Origin: Planctomycetota bacterium
GTDB lineage: Bacteria > Planctomycetota > UBA1135
Assembly (NCBI GenBank): GCA_018671175.1
Contig: JABHIE010000008.1
Span: 1-43,511 of the forward strand
DNA length: 43,511 bases
Reading direction: 5' to 3'
Shown here piece after piece: positions 26,941-34,339 of the stretch. The translations under genes were made by a program, and so were the position numbers. Position 1 is the first letter of the stretch; every line of letters starts with the position of its first letter. The notes below the pieces were generated by a model, which saw only the letters and a list, made by a program, of their open reading frames with translations, had not been told where the DNA came from and searched no databases.

Positions 26941-27339
26941 GTGCGCTACCTCCGCCTCACCCTCATCTTCGCTTCACTTTTTGTGACGCTTGCAGCCTGC
27001 CATGGGCCGCAAGCTCTTTCCGGTGCTGCGTCGATCGCTCTCGGTGATGTGCCGACACCGGCTGGCTTTTCGCTATCCACCCAGCACGCCAAGCCACTCT
27101 TTATTGTTGCCGGCAGTGGTTATCGCTCCGGCGAAGCCAATTTTTGGGGTCCCGGAAGCACTGACTCGATCACCATCTATATGACACAGGCTCTGCCTGA
27201 CTTTGGCTGGCAGTTCACCAACGATGTTTGGGTCAAGGGCCCATCCCGCCTCAGCTTTAGCGTAACACCCGTTATCAAAAGCTCTTACAACGACTCCGAG
27301 CGGGCCGCGCTCTTCATTAAACTCTGGTCCGCACGCTAA
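26941..27339 (+). CDS. Small lipoprotein of unknown function
   Basis: A 132-residue protein starting with GTG, with a clear lipoprotein signal (VRYLRLTLIFASLFVTLAAC, lipobox TLAAC). The mature part contains 'DVPTPAGFSLSTQHAKPLF' and 'MTQALPDFGWQFTNDVWVKG', a pattern seen in small exported proteins that respond to envelope state, but no function is known to me. Its TAA lies 2 bases from the next ATG, so it is coupled to the cyclophilin-like gene. It is divergent from the large lipoprotein gene. Confidence 0.75.
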   Translation: MRYLRLTLIFASLFVTLAACHGPQALSGAASIALGDVPTPAGFSLSTQHAKPLFIVAGSGYRSGEANFWGPGSTDSITIYMTQALPDFGWQFTNDVWVKGPSRLSFSVTPVIKSSYNDSERAALFIKLWSAR

Positions 27340-27341
27340 TC

Positions 27342-28241
27342 ATGAACACTCACACTACAGAAGCTCCCGGCAGTCTCCTGACAGACTGGTTCCAGAAAAA
27401 TCGCATGACCCTCGTGGTTTTTGCCGCCGTGATCCTTGGTCTTGGCCTCTACAACCGATTCGTCCCACAAATGCAACGCGATGCACGGATGGCTTCCTGG
27501 GAAGCTCTCATGGAATTGCGCACAAGTGGCGCCGAGGCTTTTGAAGCCGCCCAACTTCCCGAAACGCTTAGCCGAGCAAAGCTTGACGCAACGACCTATC
27601 CTTGGTTTGCCGCTATGGCAGCTCATGCTTCTCTACAGGGTCAAGATTCAGAGGCTTACGCCATCCTTAAACCTGAGCTCACGGCTCTTAGTCAAAGCCA
27701 CCCTGGCATTAAAGTAAACGGTGAAAACCTTTTCGGCCTCTTGGCAAGCCGAATGTCTAGCTCCAATCTTTCCGCTACAAGCAACCCAGAGCCAAGTGGG
27801 CAAAAAGTAACGCTTACGCTAACTGCCTCCGACGGCGCAAGTTACGCGCTTTCTTACGGCCTTTATGCCAGCGTTGCGCCTGCTGCGTCCGCCCAATTGC
27901 TTTCTATGATTGAGGCCGGCTCTCTAATAGATGTTGAGTTGGCGCCAGCTGGTGCAGCCACATTTAAGGCCAGCTCCGCAATCGAAGGCGAGCCAACCTC
28001 GATACCACTCGAGCGTCAATTTGGCTGGTTCCATGAAGCAGGCTCCTTGTCAACCTCGCCCGACTTCACTGTCGGTGGTGGCGCGCAATCAGGCACCGAG
28101 CTCCTCCTTCTTTTTGAAGACGCTTTCCATCAAGACGGTCGCTCTACAGTTTTTGCAAAGCTCCTCAACTCTGAGATTCTTGATGATTTAGCCAACCGAG
28201 CCGAGGGCGCATTGACAATTACAGACGCCTCTATTCAATAA
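27342..28241 (+). CDS. Membrane-anchored, degenerate cyclophilin-like protein
   Basis: A 299-residue protein. One membrane helix near residues 22-40 ('RMTLVVFAAVILGLGLYNRF') anchors it, followed by a ~110-residue helical region and a C-terminal domain from about residue 145. That domain follows the cyclophilin-type peptidylprolyl isomerase order: 'VTLTLTASDGASYALSYGLYASVAPAASAQLLSMIEAG' corresponds to the opening strand and the 'APKTVANFLELV' helix, and 'STVFAKLLNSEILDDLANRAEG' to the 'SVFGKVVEGMDVVDKI' end. The FHRVI and FxMxxxQ active-site residues are not seen, so it may bind rather than isomerise. This is a pattern match by eye. It is followed by a bidirectional terminator. Confidence 0.55.
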   Translation: MNTHTTEAPGSLLTDWFQKNRMTLVVFAAVILGLGLYNRFVPQMQRDARMASWEALMELRTSGAEAFEAAQLPETLSRAKLDATTYPWFAAMAAHASLQGQDSEAYAILKPELTALSQSHPGIKVNGENLFGLLASRMSSSNLSATSNPEPSGQKVTLTLTASDGASYALSYGLYASVAPAASAQLLSMIEAGSLIDVELAPAGAATFKASSAIEGEPTSIPLERQFGWFHEAGSLSTSPDFTVGGGAQSGTELLLLFEDAFHQDGRSTVFAKLLNSEILDDLANRAEGALTITDASIQ

Positions 28242-28256
28242 GGTCTGCCGCAAAGC

Positions 28257-28289
28257 AAAACGACCGAGGCGCATAGCCTCGGTCGTTTT
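28257..28289. terminator. Bidirectional Rho-independent terminator
   Basis: A perfect 14-bp inverted repeat (28257-28270 with 28276-28289) with a 5-base loop; the arms begin with AAAA and end with TTTT, so a T-run follows the hairpin on both strands. It lies between the convergent cyclophilin-like gene and parB, serving both. Confidence 0.92.
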
Positions 28290-28346
28290 CTCGTTTCGGT
28301 TGCGCCATTCATAAAGAACGCGCGATGCCGCAATAAGTGGTCGGCC

Positions 28347-29243
28347 CTATCCGTCCATCAATTCGCGCGCTTCGTCTTCACTCACACCCAGCTGAGAGGC
28401 AAGGCGATCTAGCGCATCCAAGTCTTTAAAGTGGAGTACAAGTCGCCCACCTCCGCGCGCAAGCAAACGCACTTCATTTTTTAGGCCGAGCTTGCGCGTG
28501 ATGCGCTCCTGGAAGTCATTAACCCAAGCTGGCTTTCGAGGCCGCGCGGCTCGCGGCTTCTCTTCGCTGCCAGTTGCCGCCGCAACACAAAGGGATTCGG
28601 CCGCCCGCACCGAAAGCCCCCCATCGAGGATGGCCCGATAAGTCTTTTGCTGAGCGTCGCTTCCGTTAAGGCGGAGCAAGGCCCTTGCGTGCCCCGCGCT
28701 AATTGTTTCACGTGAAACAGCCGCTTGCAGCCCCTCGGGCAGTTCCAAGAGCCGGACGAGGTTCGCTACGGTTGAGCGCTCCATGCCCAGCCTCTCGGCG
28801 ATCTGGGCTTGGGTCATGCCGTGTTCGCCGAGTAGCTTTTGGCAAGCCTTGGCTCTTTCAATTGCGTCGAGGTCTTCGCGCTGAATGTTCTCTATTAGCG
28901 CAAGCTCAAAGCGTTCGGCGGCCGAGGTTGGGTTTGGGCGGGTTAAAATCGGAATTTGCTTCATTCCAGCCAGCTGAGCGGCGCGCCAGCGGCGTTCGCC
29001 AGCCAAAATCTCGTATTTGCCTTGGCCTAACTCTGTCACAACAATCGGCTGCATCATGCCGTGGCGACGCAAACTTTCGGCTAGCCCCCCTATCCCTTTT
29101 TCTAAATCTTTCCGCGGCTGCTCAGAGCTTGCTGTTAGAGCATCTGGAGAAACCCACAAAGGCGCGCCGCCTTCTTGGATGTCGCTGGAGTGCTGGTGGT
29201 TAAGTAAGGACGAAAGCCCTTTTCCTAGTTTTTTGGTTGCCAT
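28347..29243 (-). CDS. parB: Chromosome partitioning protein ParB
   Basis: A 298-residue ParB/Spo0J. The N-terminal 'KKLGKGLSSLLNHQ' matches the ParA-interacting leader; the ParB/Srx NTPase fold follows with 'VVTELGQGKYEILAGERRWRAAQLAGMKQIPIL' (GERRWRA, CTP-binding arginine patch); an HTH lies in 'MTQAQIAERLGMERSTVANLVRLLELP'; and a C-terminal dimerisation part ends the protein. ParB binds parS and spreads by CTP-dependent clamping. The start at ATG 29243 is used because the open frame above it is not ParB-like. A perfect parS is inside the gene. The cognate parA is not adjacent but at 36266, on the other strand. Confidence 0.96.
   Translation of the reverse strand: MATKKLGKGLSSLLNHQHSSDIQEGGAPLWVSPDALTASSEQPRKDLEKGIGGLAESLRRHGMMQPIVVTELGQGKYEILAGERRWRAAQLAGMKQIPILTRPNPTSAAERFELALIENIQREDLDAIERAKACQKLLGEHGMTQAQIAERLGMERSTVANLVRLLELPEGLQAAVSRETISAGHARALLRLNGSDAQQKTYRAILDGGLSVRAAESLCVAAATGSEEKPRAARPRKPAWVNDFQERITRKLGLKNEVRLLARGGGRLVLHFKDLDALDRLASQLGVSEDEARELMDG
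28704..28719. promoter_or_regulatory. parS: parS centromere site
   Basis: TGTTTCACGTGAAACA, a perfect palindrome identical to the canonical bacterial parS consensus. It lies inside the parB coding sequence, roughly 11 kb from the dnaA-dnaN spacer, consistent with an origin-proximal ParB loading site. No second perfect copy was noticed in the window. Confidence 0.96.
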
Positions 29244-29320
29244 GATTTCAAGTTTGGTTCGGGATTTCGAGCGTCTATAGTAGCCTAACGAAAACTTCCG
29301 GTAGACCTCAACTCGTAAAC

Positions 29321-30052
29321 ATGACAAAAATTGGCATCTTGGGCGATCTTCACGCCAACCTCTCTGCTTTAGAGGCTGTTTTAACCCTTTTAGAGCTTGA
29401 GGGTGTTGACGAGTACTATTGTGTTGGCGATATCGTCGGCTACGGCCCCCGCCCAAACGAAGTCATTGAGCTCATCATTGAGCATAAAGTGCAGTGCGTA
29501 GCCGGTAACCACGACTGGGCCCTCCTTGGTAAAATCGACTCGCGTTATTTCAACCCTTATGCTCGCCAAGCTATCGAATGGACGGCCAAAGTCATCTCAA
29601 AACAATACACCGAGTGGCTAGCTGAACTGCCACTACGGATTGATCGCGAAAACCTATCCGTTTTCCATGGCGCACTGCCTCACCCTGAAGAATTTGCCTA
29701 TTTGCAGTCCGAAGTTGTAGCTCGCAACACCTTCATGGATTTTGAAGGGCCGGTTGGCTTTTGCGGGCACACTCATGTTCCCCTAACCTATTTGCTAGAC
29801 GCCAAAGGGCAGCTAAATGTCCATTTCCAAGATGACTGGGTTCTTCTGGGCGATACCCGAGCGATCGTAAATGTCGGCAGTGTTGGGCAGCCGCGCGATG
29901 AAATCCCTGCAGCGCCGGGCATGATTTACGAACCCGAATTGGGCATGTTGCGGCTATTGCGCACTCCATACAATATTCCAGCCGAGCGCAAGCTTATACG
30001 CAAGGTGGGCTTACCGCGAATCCTTGGCGACAGACTAGAATCTGGGATCTAA
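29321..30052 (+). CDS. Calcineurin-like metallophosphoesterase (YfcE/MJ0936-type)
   Basis: A 243-residue protein with all metallophosphoesterase motifs in order: 'GDLHANLSALEAVL' (D-x-H), 'VGDIVGYGPRPNEV' (GD), 'VAGNHDWAL' (GNHD), 'VFHGALPHPEEFAYL' and 'FCGHTHVPLTYL' (GHTH). These bind two metal ions. It is probably a cytoplasmic phosphodiesterase, substrate unknown. It is divergent from parB (77-base spacer) and its stop codon overlaps the stop of the convergent HPr-domain gene by 4 bases. Confidence 0.92.
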   Translation: MTKIGILGDLHANLSALEAVLTLLELEGVDEYYCVGDIVGYGPRPNEVIELIIEHKVQCVAGNHDWALLGKIDSRYFNPYARQAIEWTAKVISKQYTEWLAELPLRIDRENLSVFHGALPHPEEFAYLQSEVVARNTFMDFEGPVGFCGHTHVPLTYLLDAKGQLNVHFQDDWVLLGDTRAIVNVGSVGQPRDEIPAAPGMIYEPELGMLRLLRTPYNIPAERKLIRKVGLPRILGDRLESGI

Positions 30053-31374
30053 CCCAAATACGGCAAGGCGGCCACGATGTCGTCCAGGCCATCTTCGCCG
30101 AGACGGTGCTTGAACAAGGTTTTCATGTCTTGTAGCGGCTGCTCATCGCCAAAGAACTGGATCTCTGTTCTCGACGGATTTGAGCCGGCCAACACCAACA
30201 TCGACATAATGCTAAAAGCATTGGCGCGCTCGTCGCCAATCTGCATTTCAACGGGTGTGCCATATTGGGTTGCTATGCGCACAATCAATGAGATCGGCCT
30301 AGCGTGCAAAACGACGCCCGCCGGAAGGGTTAACATGAGTGAACCCTGGCGAGTTAGCCGCGGCAGCAAGGCTTCCGCAATGGGGGCGGCCGCACGCAAG
30401 CATCTGTAAGCCACTATAATGCCACTATTTACGATGATTTCAGATATCTTCTTCTGCCCCACGAACCGCTCGAATAAAGCCCTCGACTCCCCTCTGCGCT
30501 CAAGGGCATCATGTCGCTCAAAAAGGTGGGTTAGCCCAGTAACGGCCTCTAGCAAGTGAAATGCGCTACTCAAAGCTGCGCGTAATCGGGGAAAGCCCTC
30601 GAACTCAACCTCTTCGGGGCTTCCGGACAAGAGAGAATCGTAAAGACTCTGCAAGTTATGGGCACGGCCCTCAAATTTACGGGCGACTGCCTCTTGACCT
30701 AGAGTGCTTAAAAACTCAACCTGGTCTTCTGGGCGCAAAATGGGCTCGGTCGCGCGACCGCCCCAGGCCCGAACAAAGCGCAAGTACTGACCCACAAATT
30801 TTGCGGCCTTCGAAGAGCCCTTATCTGATTGCGGGCTACCGGCGGCGCGATCTCTCTCAAGAACAAGGCGTGGGCCGTCAGAAGCAAGGGCGTCGACACG
30901 CAAAACGCTTGTTGGCCAGTCGAGCTTTGCCGCCTTCCATTCCTCCCTAAACCCTTGCGCACAAGAGAGTAACATCTCGCCAAGAGCAAGTGCGGCATCG
31001 CGCACGGTGGGGGCTAAGAAATTTTCGACCCATTCTGGGTCTGCATGTGCGTAGGAAGGTAACCTCGAGTGCAAGTGCACATATCCGCCCATTGCGTGAC
31101 TCAGCCAGCGCACAAAAGCTGCTAGTTCGCGAAGTTTAAAAAAGTTCTTGTTCTCACGAGCTCCAAAATCATCCAAGAATTGCTCAAGCTCAAAAGAAGC
31201 CTGGCTTACATGCTCAAGTTGCCTTTGCGACCACTCTTCGGGCGCAGATTCCATGATTCCGTTAAGCAGCGGCATCAGGGTTGCGCCCTGAGGAACCAGC
31301 CTTCCACGGAAATCGTCCTCGGAAAGCACCCGCAAGCGGGGGCTACTCGGAGAGGACCAGGGGGACGCATTCAT
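30049..31374 (-). CDS. 441-residue protein with a C-terminal HPr (PTS phosphocarrier) domain
   Basis: Residues ~345-425 read as an HPr domain: 'GVVLHARPISLIVRIATQYG' puts the phosphorylatable His at 357 (the LHARP motif, His15 in HPr), and 'ANAFSIMSMLVLAGS' puts a Ser at 388, the same 31-residue distance as His15 to Ser46. 'EIQFFGDEQPLQDMKTL' completes the fold. Free HPr is about 85-90 residues; here ~340 extra residues precede it, helical, with no family I recognise ('ELAAFVRWLSHAMGGYVHLHSRLP', 'FHLLEAVTGLTHLFERHDALERR'). No PTS EI, EII or HPr kinase is in the window. The role is probably regulatory phosphotransfer or binding rather than sugar transport, but this is inference. Confidence 0.7.
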   Translation of the reverse strand: MNASPWSSPSSPRLRVLSEDDFRGRLVPQGATLMPLLNGIMESAPEEWSQRQLEHVSQASFELEQFLDDFGARENKNFFKLRELAAFVRWLSHAMGGYVHLHSRLPSYAHADPEWVENFLAPTVRDAALALGEMLLSCAQGFREEWKAAKLDWPTSVLRVDALASDGPRLVLERDRAAGSPQSDKGSSKAAKFVGQYLRFVRAWGGRATEPILRPEDQVEFLSTLGQEAVARKFEGRAHNLQSLYDSLLSGSPEEVEFEGFPRLRAALSSAFHLLEAVTGLTHLFERHDALERRGESRALFERFVGQKKISEIIVNSGIIVAYRCLRAAAPIAEALLPRLTRQGSLMLTLPAGVVLHARPISLIVRIATQYGTPVEMQIGDERANAFSIMSMLVLAGSNPSRTEIQFFGDEQPLQDMKTLFKHRLGEDGLDDIVAALPYLG

Positions 31375-31481
31375 GGCTGTAAAGTATCGGCAGAAAACTA
31401 CCTTTTCTTTATTCTACCTATGCAATGGCTCTTGGCTAGTGTAAAACCACATAGCAACTTCCTAGCGTCTATCTAAATCCA

Positions 31482-31500
31482 CTTAAGTTAATCGCTTAAG
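31482..31500. repeat. Paired CTTAAG sequences upstream of the sigma factor gene
   Basis: Two palindromic CTTAAG hexamers (31482-31487 and 31495-31500), 13 bases apart, sit in the 182-base spacer 57-75 bases above the sigma factor start. They could be operator half-sites, but nothing else supports this. The rest of the spacer has no clear promoter or RNA gene. Confidence 0.25.
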
Positions 31501-31543
31501 GCGCCGAAAAGGGTAAGAACAGATTCCCTTCACCCCAAAAATA

Positions 31544-31549
31544 AGAGGA
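31544..31549 (+). promoter_or_regulatory. Shine-Dalgarno-like site that decides the sigma factor start
   Basis: AGAGGA ends 7 bases before the ATC at 31557, ideal spacing for ribosome binding. Few genes in this window have so clear a site, which supports initiation at the ATC. Confidence 0.55.
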
Positions 31550-31556
31550 CAAAACC

Positions 31557-32450
31557 ATCTCTTCAGACCGTTGCCTAGAAACTTACCTTCGCGAAATCGA
31601 CGAAGTCTCACTCCTCACAGCAGAAGAGGAGGTCACCCTTGGGCGCCTTGTCCAAAAAGGCGACGCCGATGCTCGAGAGCACATGATCCGCGCTAATTTA
31701 CGCCTCGTTGTTAGTGTGGCAAAGCGGTTTTCAAATCGTGGCCTAGCCCTGCCCGATCTTATCGCAGAAGGCAATCTTGGCCTTCTTAAGGCAGTAGAAA
31801 AATTCGACCCAGAGGCTGGTTTTCGTTTTTCAACCTATGCCACCTGGTGGATTCAGCAAACCATTCGCCGCTCGCTGATTAATACAGTCAAAACGGTTCG
31901 CGTCCCATCCTATATGGTGGAAATCCTGACAAAATGGAATCGCGCAACCGAAAGTTTGCGCTCAACGCTTGGCCGAAAGCCGTCCAACAAAGAAATCGCT
32001 GACGAGGTTGGCCTCAACGATCGATCTCGCAAAGTCGTTGAACAAACGCTGTCTTCTCAAAGCGCAGCGGCCGATATCACAGCCGAGGGGGTCCGCCCGC
32101 CAACGCAACTTTCCGACACGCAATTCAATTATGACCGCCGTCAGCCCGACGATATCGCGATTGAAAACGATGCGCTCCAAACGCTAAAAGAGCTTTTAGA
32201 TCTCATTGACCCGCTTGAGGCGCAGGTTGTTCGCCTACGCTACGGCCTTTCGGGTGATCGACCAAGCACGCTCGAGTCAATCGCGCAAGAGCTCAATATT
32301 TCTCGCGAGCGCGTCCGCCAAATCGAGGCGGCCACCTTGCGTAAACTACACACCTATGTCGTCGATGGAAACTCCACCGAATCGCTCCGGCCAGAAAGCC
32401 AAAGCGACGGAAAGCCCTCGTGGCCAGTCATTTCAAAGCGCGCCGAGTAA
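31557..32450 (+). CDS. Sigma-70 family RNA polymerase sigma factor with apparent ATC start
   Basis: A 297-residue group 1/2-type sigma factor: region 1.2 ('LETYLREIDEVSLLTAEEE'), region 2 ('NLRLVVSVAKRFSNRGLALPDLIAEGNLGLLKAVEKF', 'FRFSTYATWWIQQTIRRSL'), region 3 ('SYMVEILTKWNRATESLRSTLGRKP') and region 4 ('LRYGLSGDRPSTLESIAQELNISRERVRQIEAATLRKL'). It directs RNA polymerase to -35/-10 promoters; the complete set suggests a principal-like or RpoS-like factor. Between the in-frame TAA at 31542-31544 and region 1.2 there is no ATG, GTG or TTG; the best start is ATC at 31557 with AGAGGA 7 bases upstream as ribosome site. The first ATG (31683) would remove region 1.2 and the first part of region 2. 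The 3' end overlaps hemW by about 95 bases. Confidence 0.85.
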   Translation: MSSDRCLETYLREIDEVSLLTAEEEVTLGRLVQKGDADAREHMIRANLRLVVSVAKRFSNRGLALPDLIAEGNLGLLKAVEKFDPEAGFRFSTYATWWIQQTIRRSLINTVKTVRVPSYMVEILTKWNRATESLRSTLGRKPSNKEIADEVGLNDRSRKVVEQTLSSQSAAADITAEGVRPPTQLSDTQFNYDRRQPDDIAIENDALQTLKELLDLIDPLEAQVVRLRYGLSGDRPSTLESIAQELNISRERVRQIEAATLRKLHTYVVDGNSTESLRPESQSDGKPSWPVISKRAE

Positions 32451-33642
32451 TTCGTCCGCGCAAACGGCTGCGGCGCAATCCAAAGCCACACCAACGCCAT
32501 CTTCTGCGCTCGCAGAAGATGGCGTTTCCCTTTTCGTCCACTTCCCTTATTGTGCCTCGAAATGCAAGTATTGCGATTTCAATTCCTGGGCGCATCAGGG
32601 TGAAGACTTTCGACCCTATCTCGAAACGGTTTTGCTCGAAGCGGCCAAGCGTGCCGACAATCTGCGGCCCCAAACTGTTTTTATTGGGGGCGGCACACCC
32701 TCCTTGATGGGGGACGACAACCTCCGCTTCTTCCTCGACAGCCTCAACGAAATCACTCATTTTCGCAATAGTGCGGCCGAAGTCAGCATTGAGGCCAATC
32801 CCGAATCATTTACCGACGCCTTTGCAACTGCGGCTATCGAATCTGGCTGCAACCGCTTGTCTTTAGGTGTGCAATCCTTTCAGCCCAACATCTTGCAGGC
32901 GTATGACCGAGTTCACTCTGCCGATGAGGCGAAGCGCGCCTTCTACAGCGCACGAAAAGCTGGGTTTTCCAGAATCAACCTTGATTTTATATACGCCTTC
33001 CCCGGCCAAGACCCAAAACAATGGGAGGCCGACCTCCAAGAAGCCGCTCGATTAGACCCAGAGCACCTCTCCTGCTACGAACTTGCTTACGAGCCAGGGA
33101 CTGCGCTTACAAAATTAAAGCAAGCGGGCCGCTGGGAGCCAGAAGATGAAGATGTGTGCCAAGCTCTTTTCGAATCAACTGAAAATTGGCTCTCTGGGCT
33201 AGGCTATACCCGCTACGAAATCTCAAATTACGCAAAGCCGCGCGAGGAGTGCCTCCATAATTTGGCGAGCTGGCGCTCTCTTGATTACATTGGCCTCGGA
33301 ACCGGGGCTGCCTCTTGGCGCAACGGGATAAGGTCTAAGAACATCCTTGACCCTCGCGTCTACCAAAAACGACCGTTCGAGCAGAGTGAATCAGAGGCGC
33401 GACTGCCAGAAGAGGCCTTGTTTGATCTGATGTTGATGGGCCTGCGGTTGCCTCAACAAGGGGTTTCTAGAAAACGGGCTTTGCGCCAAACGGGTCTAGA
33501 CCCGGCTGAATATTGGTGTGAACTTTTTAATCAATTCAAAAGCAACGGTTGGCTTGAGATCAAAGCTGATTGCATCCGCACGACACCACGCGGGCTATTG
33601 CTTCTGGATACAATCTTGGGGCAAATGCTCCCTGAAGTCTAA
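32356..33642 (+). CDS. hemW: Radical SAM HemW-like heme chaperone
   Basis: A 428-residue protein. The radical SAM cluster motif is 'CASKCKYCDFNSW' (CxxxCxxC), preceded by 'SLFVHFPY' and followed by 'VFIGGGTPSLM', 'EVSIEANPESF' and 'LSLGVQSFQPNIL'. The C-terminal HemN_C-like domain contains 'RYEISNYAKPREECLHNLASW' and 'YIGLGTGAAS'. The last residue of the cluster motif region (YCDFNS) matches HemW rather than true HemN, so a heme-chaperone role is preferred over coproporphyrinogen oxidase. The start is ambiguous: ATGs at 32356 or 32365 both lie within the sigma factor gene and add a Ser/Gln/Ala-rich leader of about 50 residues. The stop is 12 bases before the DUF502 gene. Confidence 0.9.
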   Translation: MSSMETPPNRSGQKAKATESPRGQSFQSAPSNSSAQTAAAQSKATPTPSSALAEDGVSLFVHFPYCASKCKYCDFNSWAHQGEDFRPYLETVLLEAAKRADNLRPQTVFIGGGTPSLMGDDNLRFFLDSLNEITHFRNSAAEVSIEANPESFTDAFATAAIESGCNRLSLGVQSFQPNILQAYDRVHSADEAKRAFYSARKAGFSRINLDFIYAFPGQDPKQWEADLQEAARLDPEHLSCYELAYEPGTALTKLKQAGRWEPEDEDVCQALFESTENWLSGLGYTRYEISNYAKPREECLHNLASWRSLDYIGLGTGAASWRNGIRSKNILDPRVYQKRPFEQSESEARLPEEALFDLMLMGLRLPQQGVSRKRALRQTGLDPAEYWCELFNQFKSNGWLEIKADCIRTTPRGLLLLDTILGQMLPEV

Positions 33643-33654
33643 GCACTTAAATCC

Positions 33655-34338
33655 ATGTCCAAACAGTCATCGTCGCTTTTCGCTCGCCTCTTTATTCGAG
33701 GTCTTGGCGTGTTATTGCCCCTTGCCGTTACCATTTCTTTACTCGTTTGGCTCTGGACATTTTTAATGGATAAAGTCATCGGGCGTGTTGAATCGCTGGT
33801 GAGGCTCCTCCCTGGTTGTGGCCCAACGGAAATGAGCGATTTAATCGTAACTTCCATTTCGGCCGTTGCATTATTACTCATTATTTTGTTAATGGGCATT
33901 TGGTTTTCGGGTTTCTTGGGCAGGCGGCTTTACGATGTCTTCGAACGCATGCTTGCGCGATTGCCTTTTTTGGGCTCTATTTACCCATACATCAAACAGG
34001 TCACGGAATTCTTTTTCGGCGAAGAAAAGAAAGTCACTTTTCAGCGCGTCGTGGCTTTGCCCTACCCGCGCGAAGGCCTGTACTCTTTTGCTTTTTTGAC
34101 CGGAAGTAGTTTGCGTTCTCTCAACAACGCAACAGGTCGAGAGTTGGTCTCTGTTTTTGTGCCGTCCTCCCCAATGCCAGCAACGGGCTATACCCTTTTT
34201 GTTCCACCCGAAGACCTCATCGAAATAAACATGACTGTCGAAGAGGCGCTGCGTGCAATTGTTTCTGGTGGTGTCCTTGTTCCAGAACACGAGGCGGTTG
34301 GCTTAACTAAATCTAAAGACTCAGAAAATCTTGAATAA
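33655..34338 (+). CDS. DUF502 family membrane protein
   Basis: A 227-residue protein of the DUF502 family. Two membrane helices are visible ('GLGVLLPLAVTISLLVWLWTFLM' and 'IVTSISAVALLLIILLMGIWFSGFLG'), followed by the family block 'LARLPFLGSIYPYIKQVTEFFFGEEKKVTFQRVVALPYPREGLYSFAFLTG' (shortened here to its key words: PFLGSIYPYIKQ, FFGEE, VALPYPREG) and 'VFVPSSPMPATGYTLFVP'. The function of DUF502 proteins is unknown to me. It ends with TAA, overlapping the first possible codon of pyrF by a few bases. Confidence 0.9.
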   Translation: MSKQSSSLFARLFIRGLGVLLPLAVTISLLVWLWTFLMDKVIGRVESLVRLLPGCGPTEMSDLIVTSISAVALLLIILLMGIWFSGFLGRRLYDVFERMLARLPFLGSIYPYIKQVTEFFFGEEKKVTFQRVVALPYPREGLYSFAFLTGSSLRSLNNATGRELVSVFVPSSPMPATGYTLFVPPEDLIEINMTVEEALRAIVSGGVLVPEHEAVGLTKSKDSENLE

Positions 34339-34339
34339 A

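Noticed and set aside
29244-29456. 71-residue extension of ParB upstream of the ATG at 29243
   Set aside because: The extension is Arg-rich and unlike ParB; 'KKLGKGLSSLL' is the normal N-terminus and starts right after ATG 29243.
31375-31556. A riboswitch or small RNA before the sigma factor gene
   Set aside because: No conserved stem set or terminator seen; only two CTTAAG repeats, too little for a call.
31683-32450. Sigma factor starting at the first ATG
   Set aside because: This would remove region 1.2 and the start of region 2, which are intact and in frame upstream.
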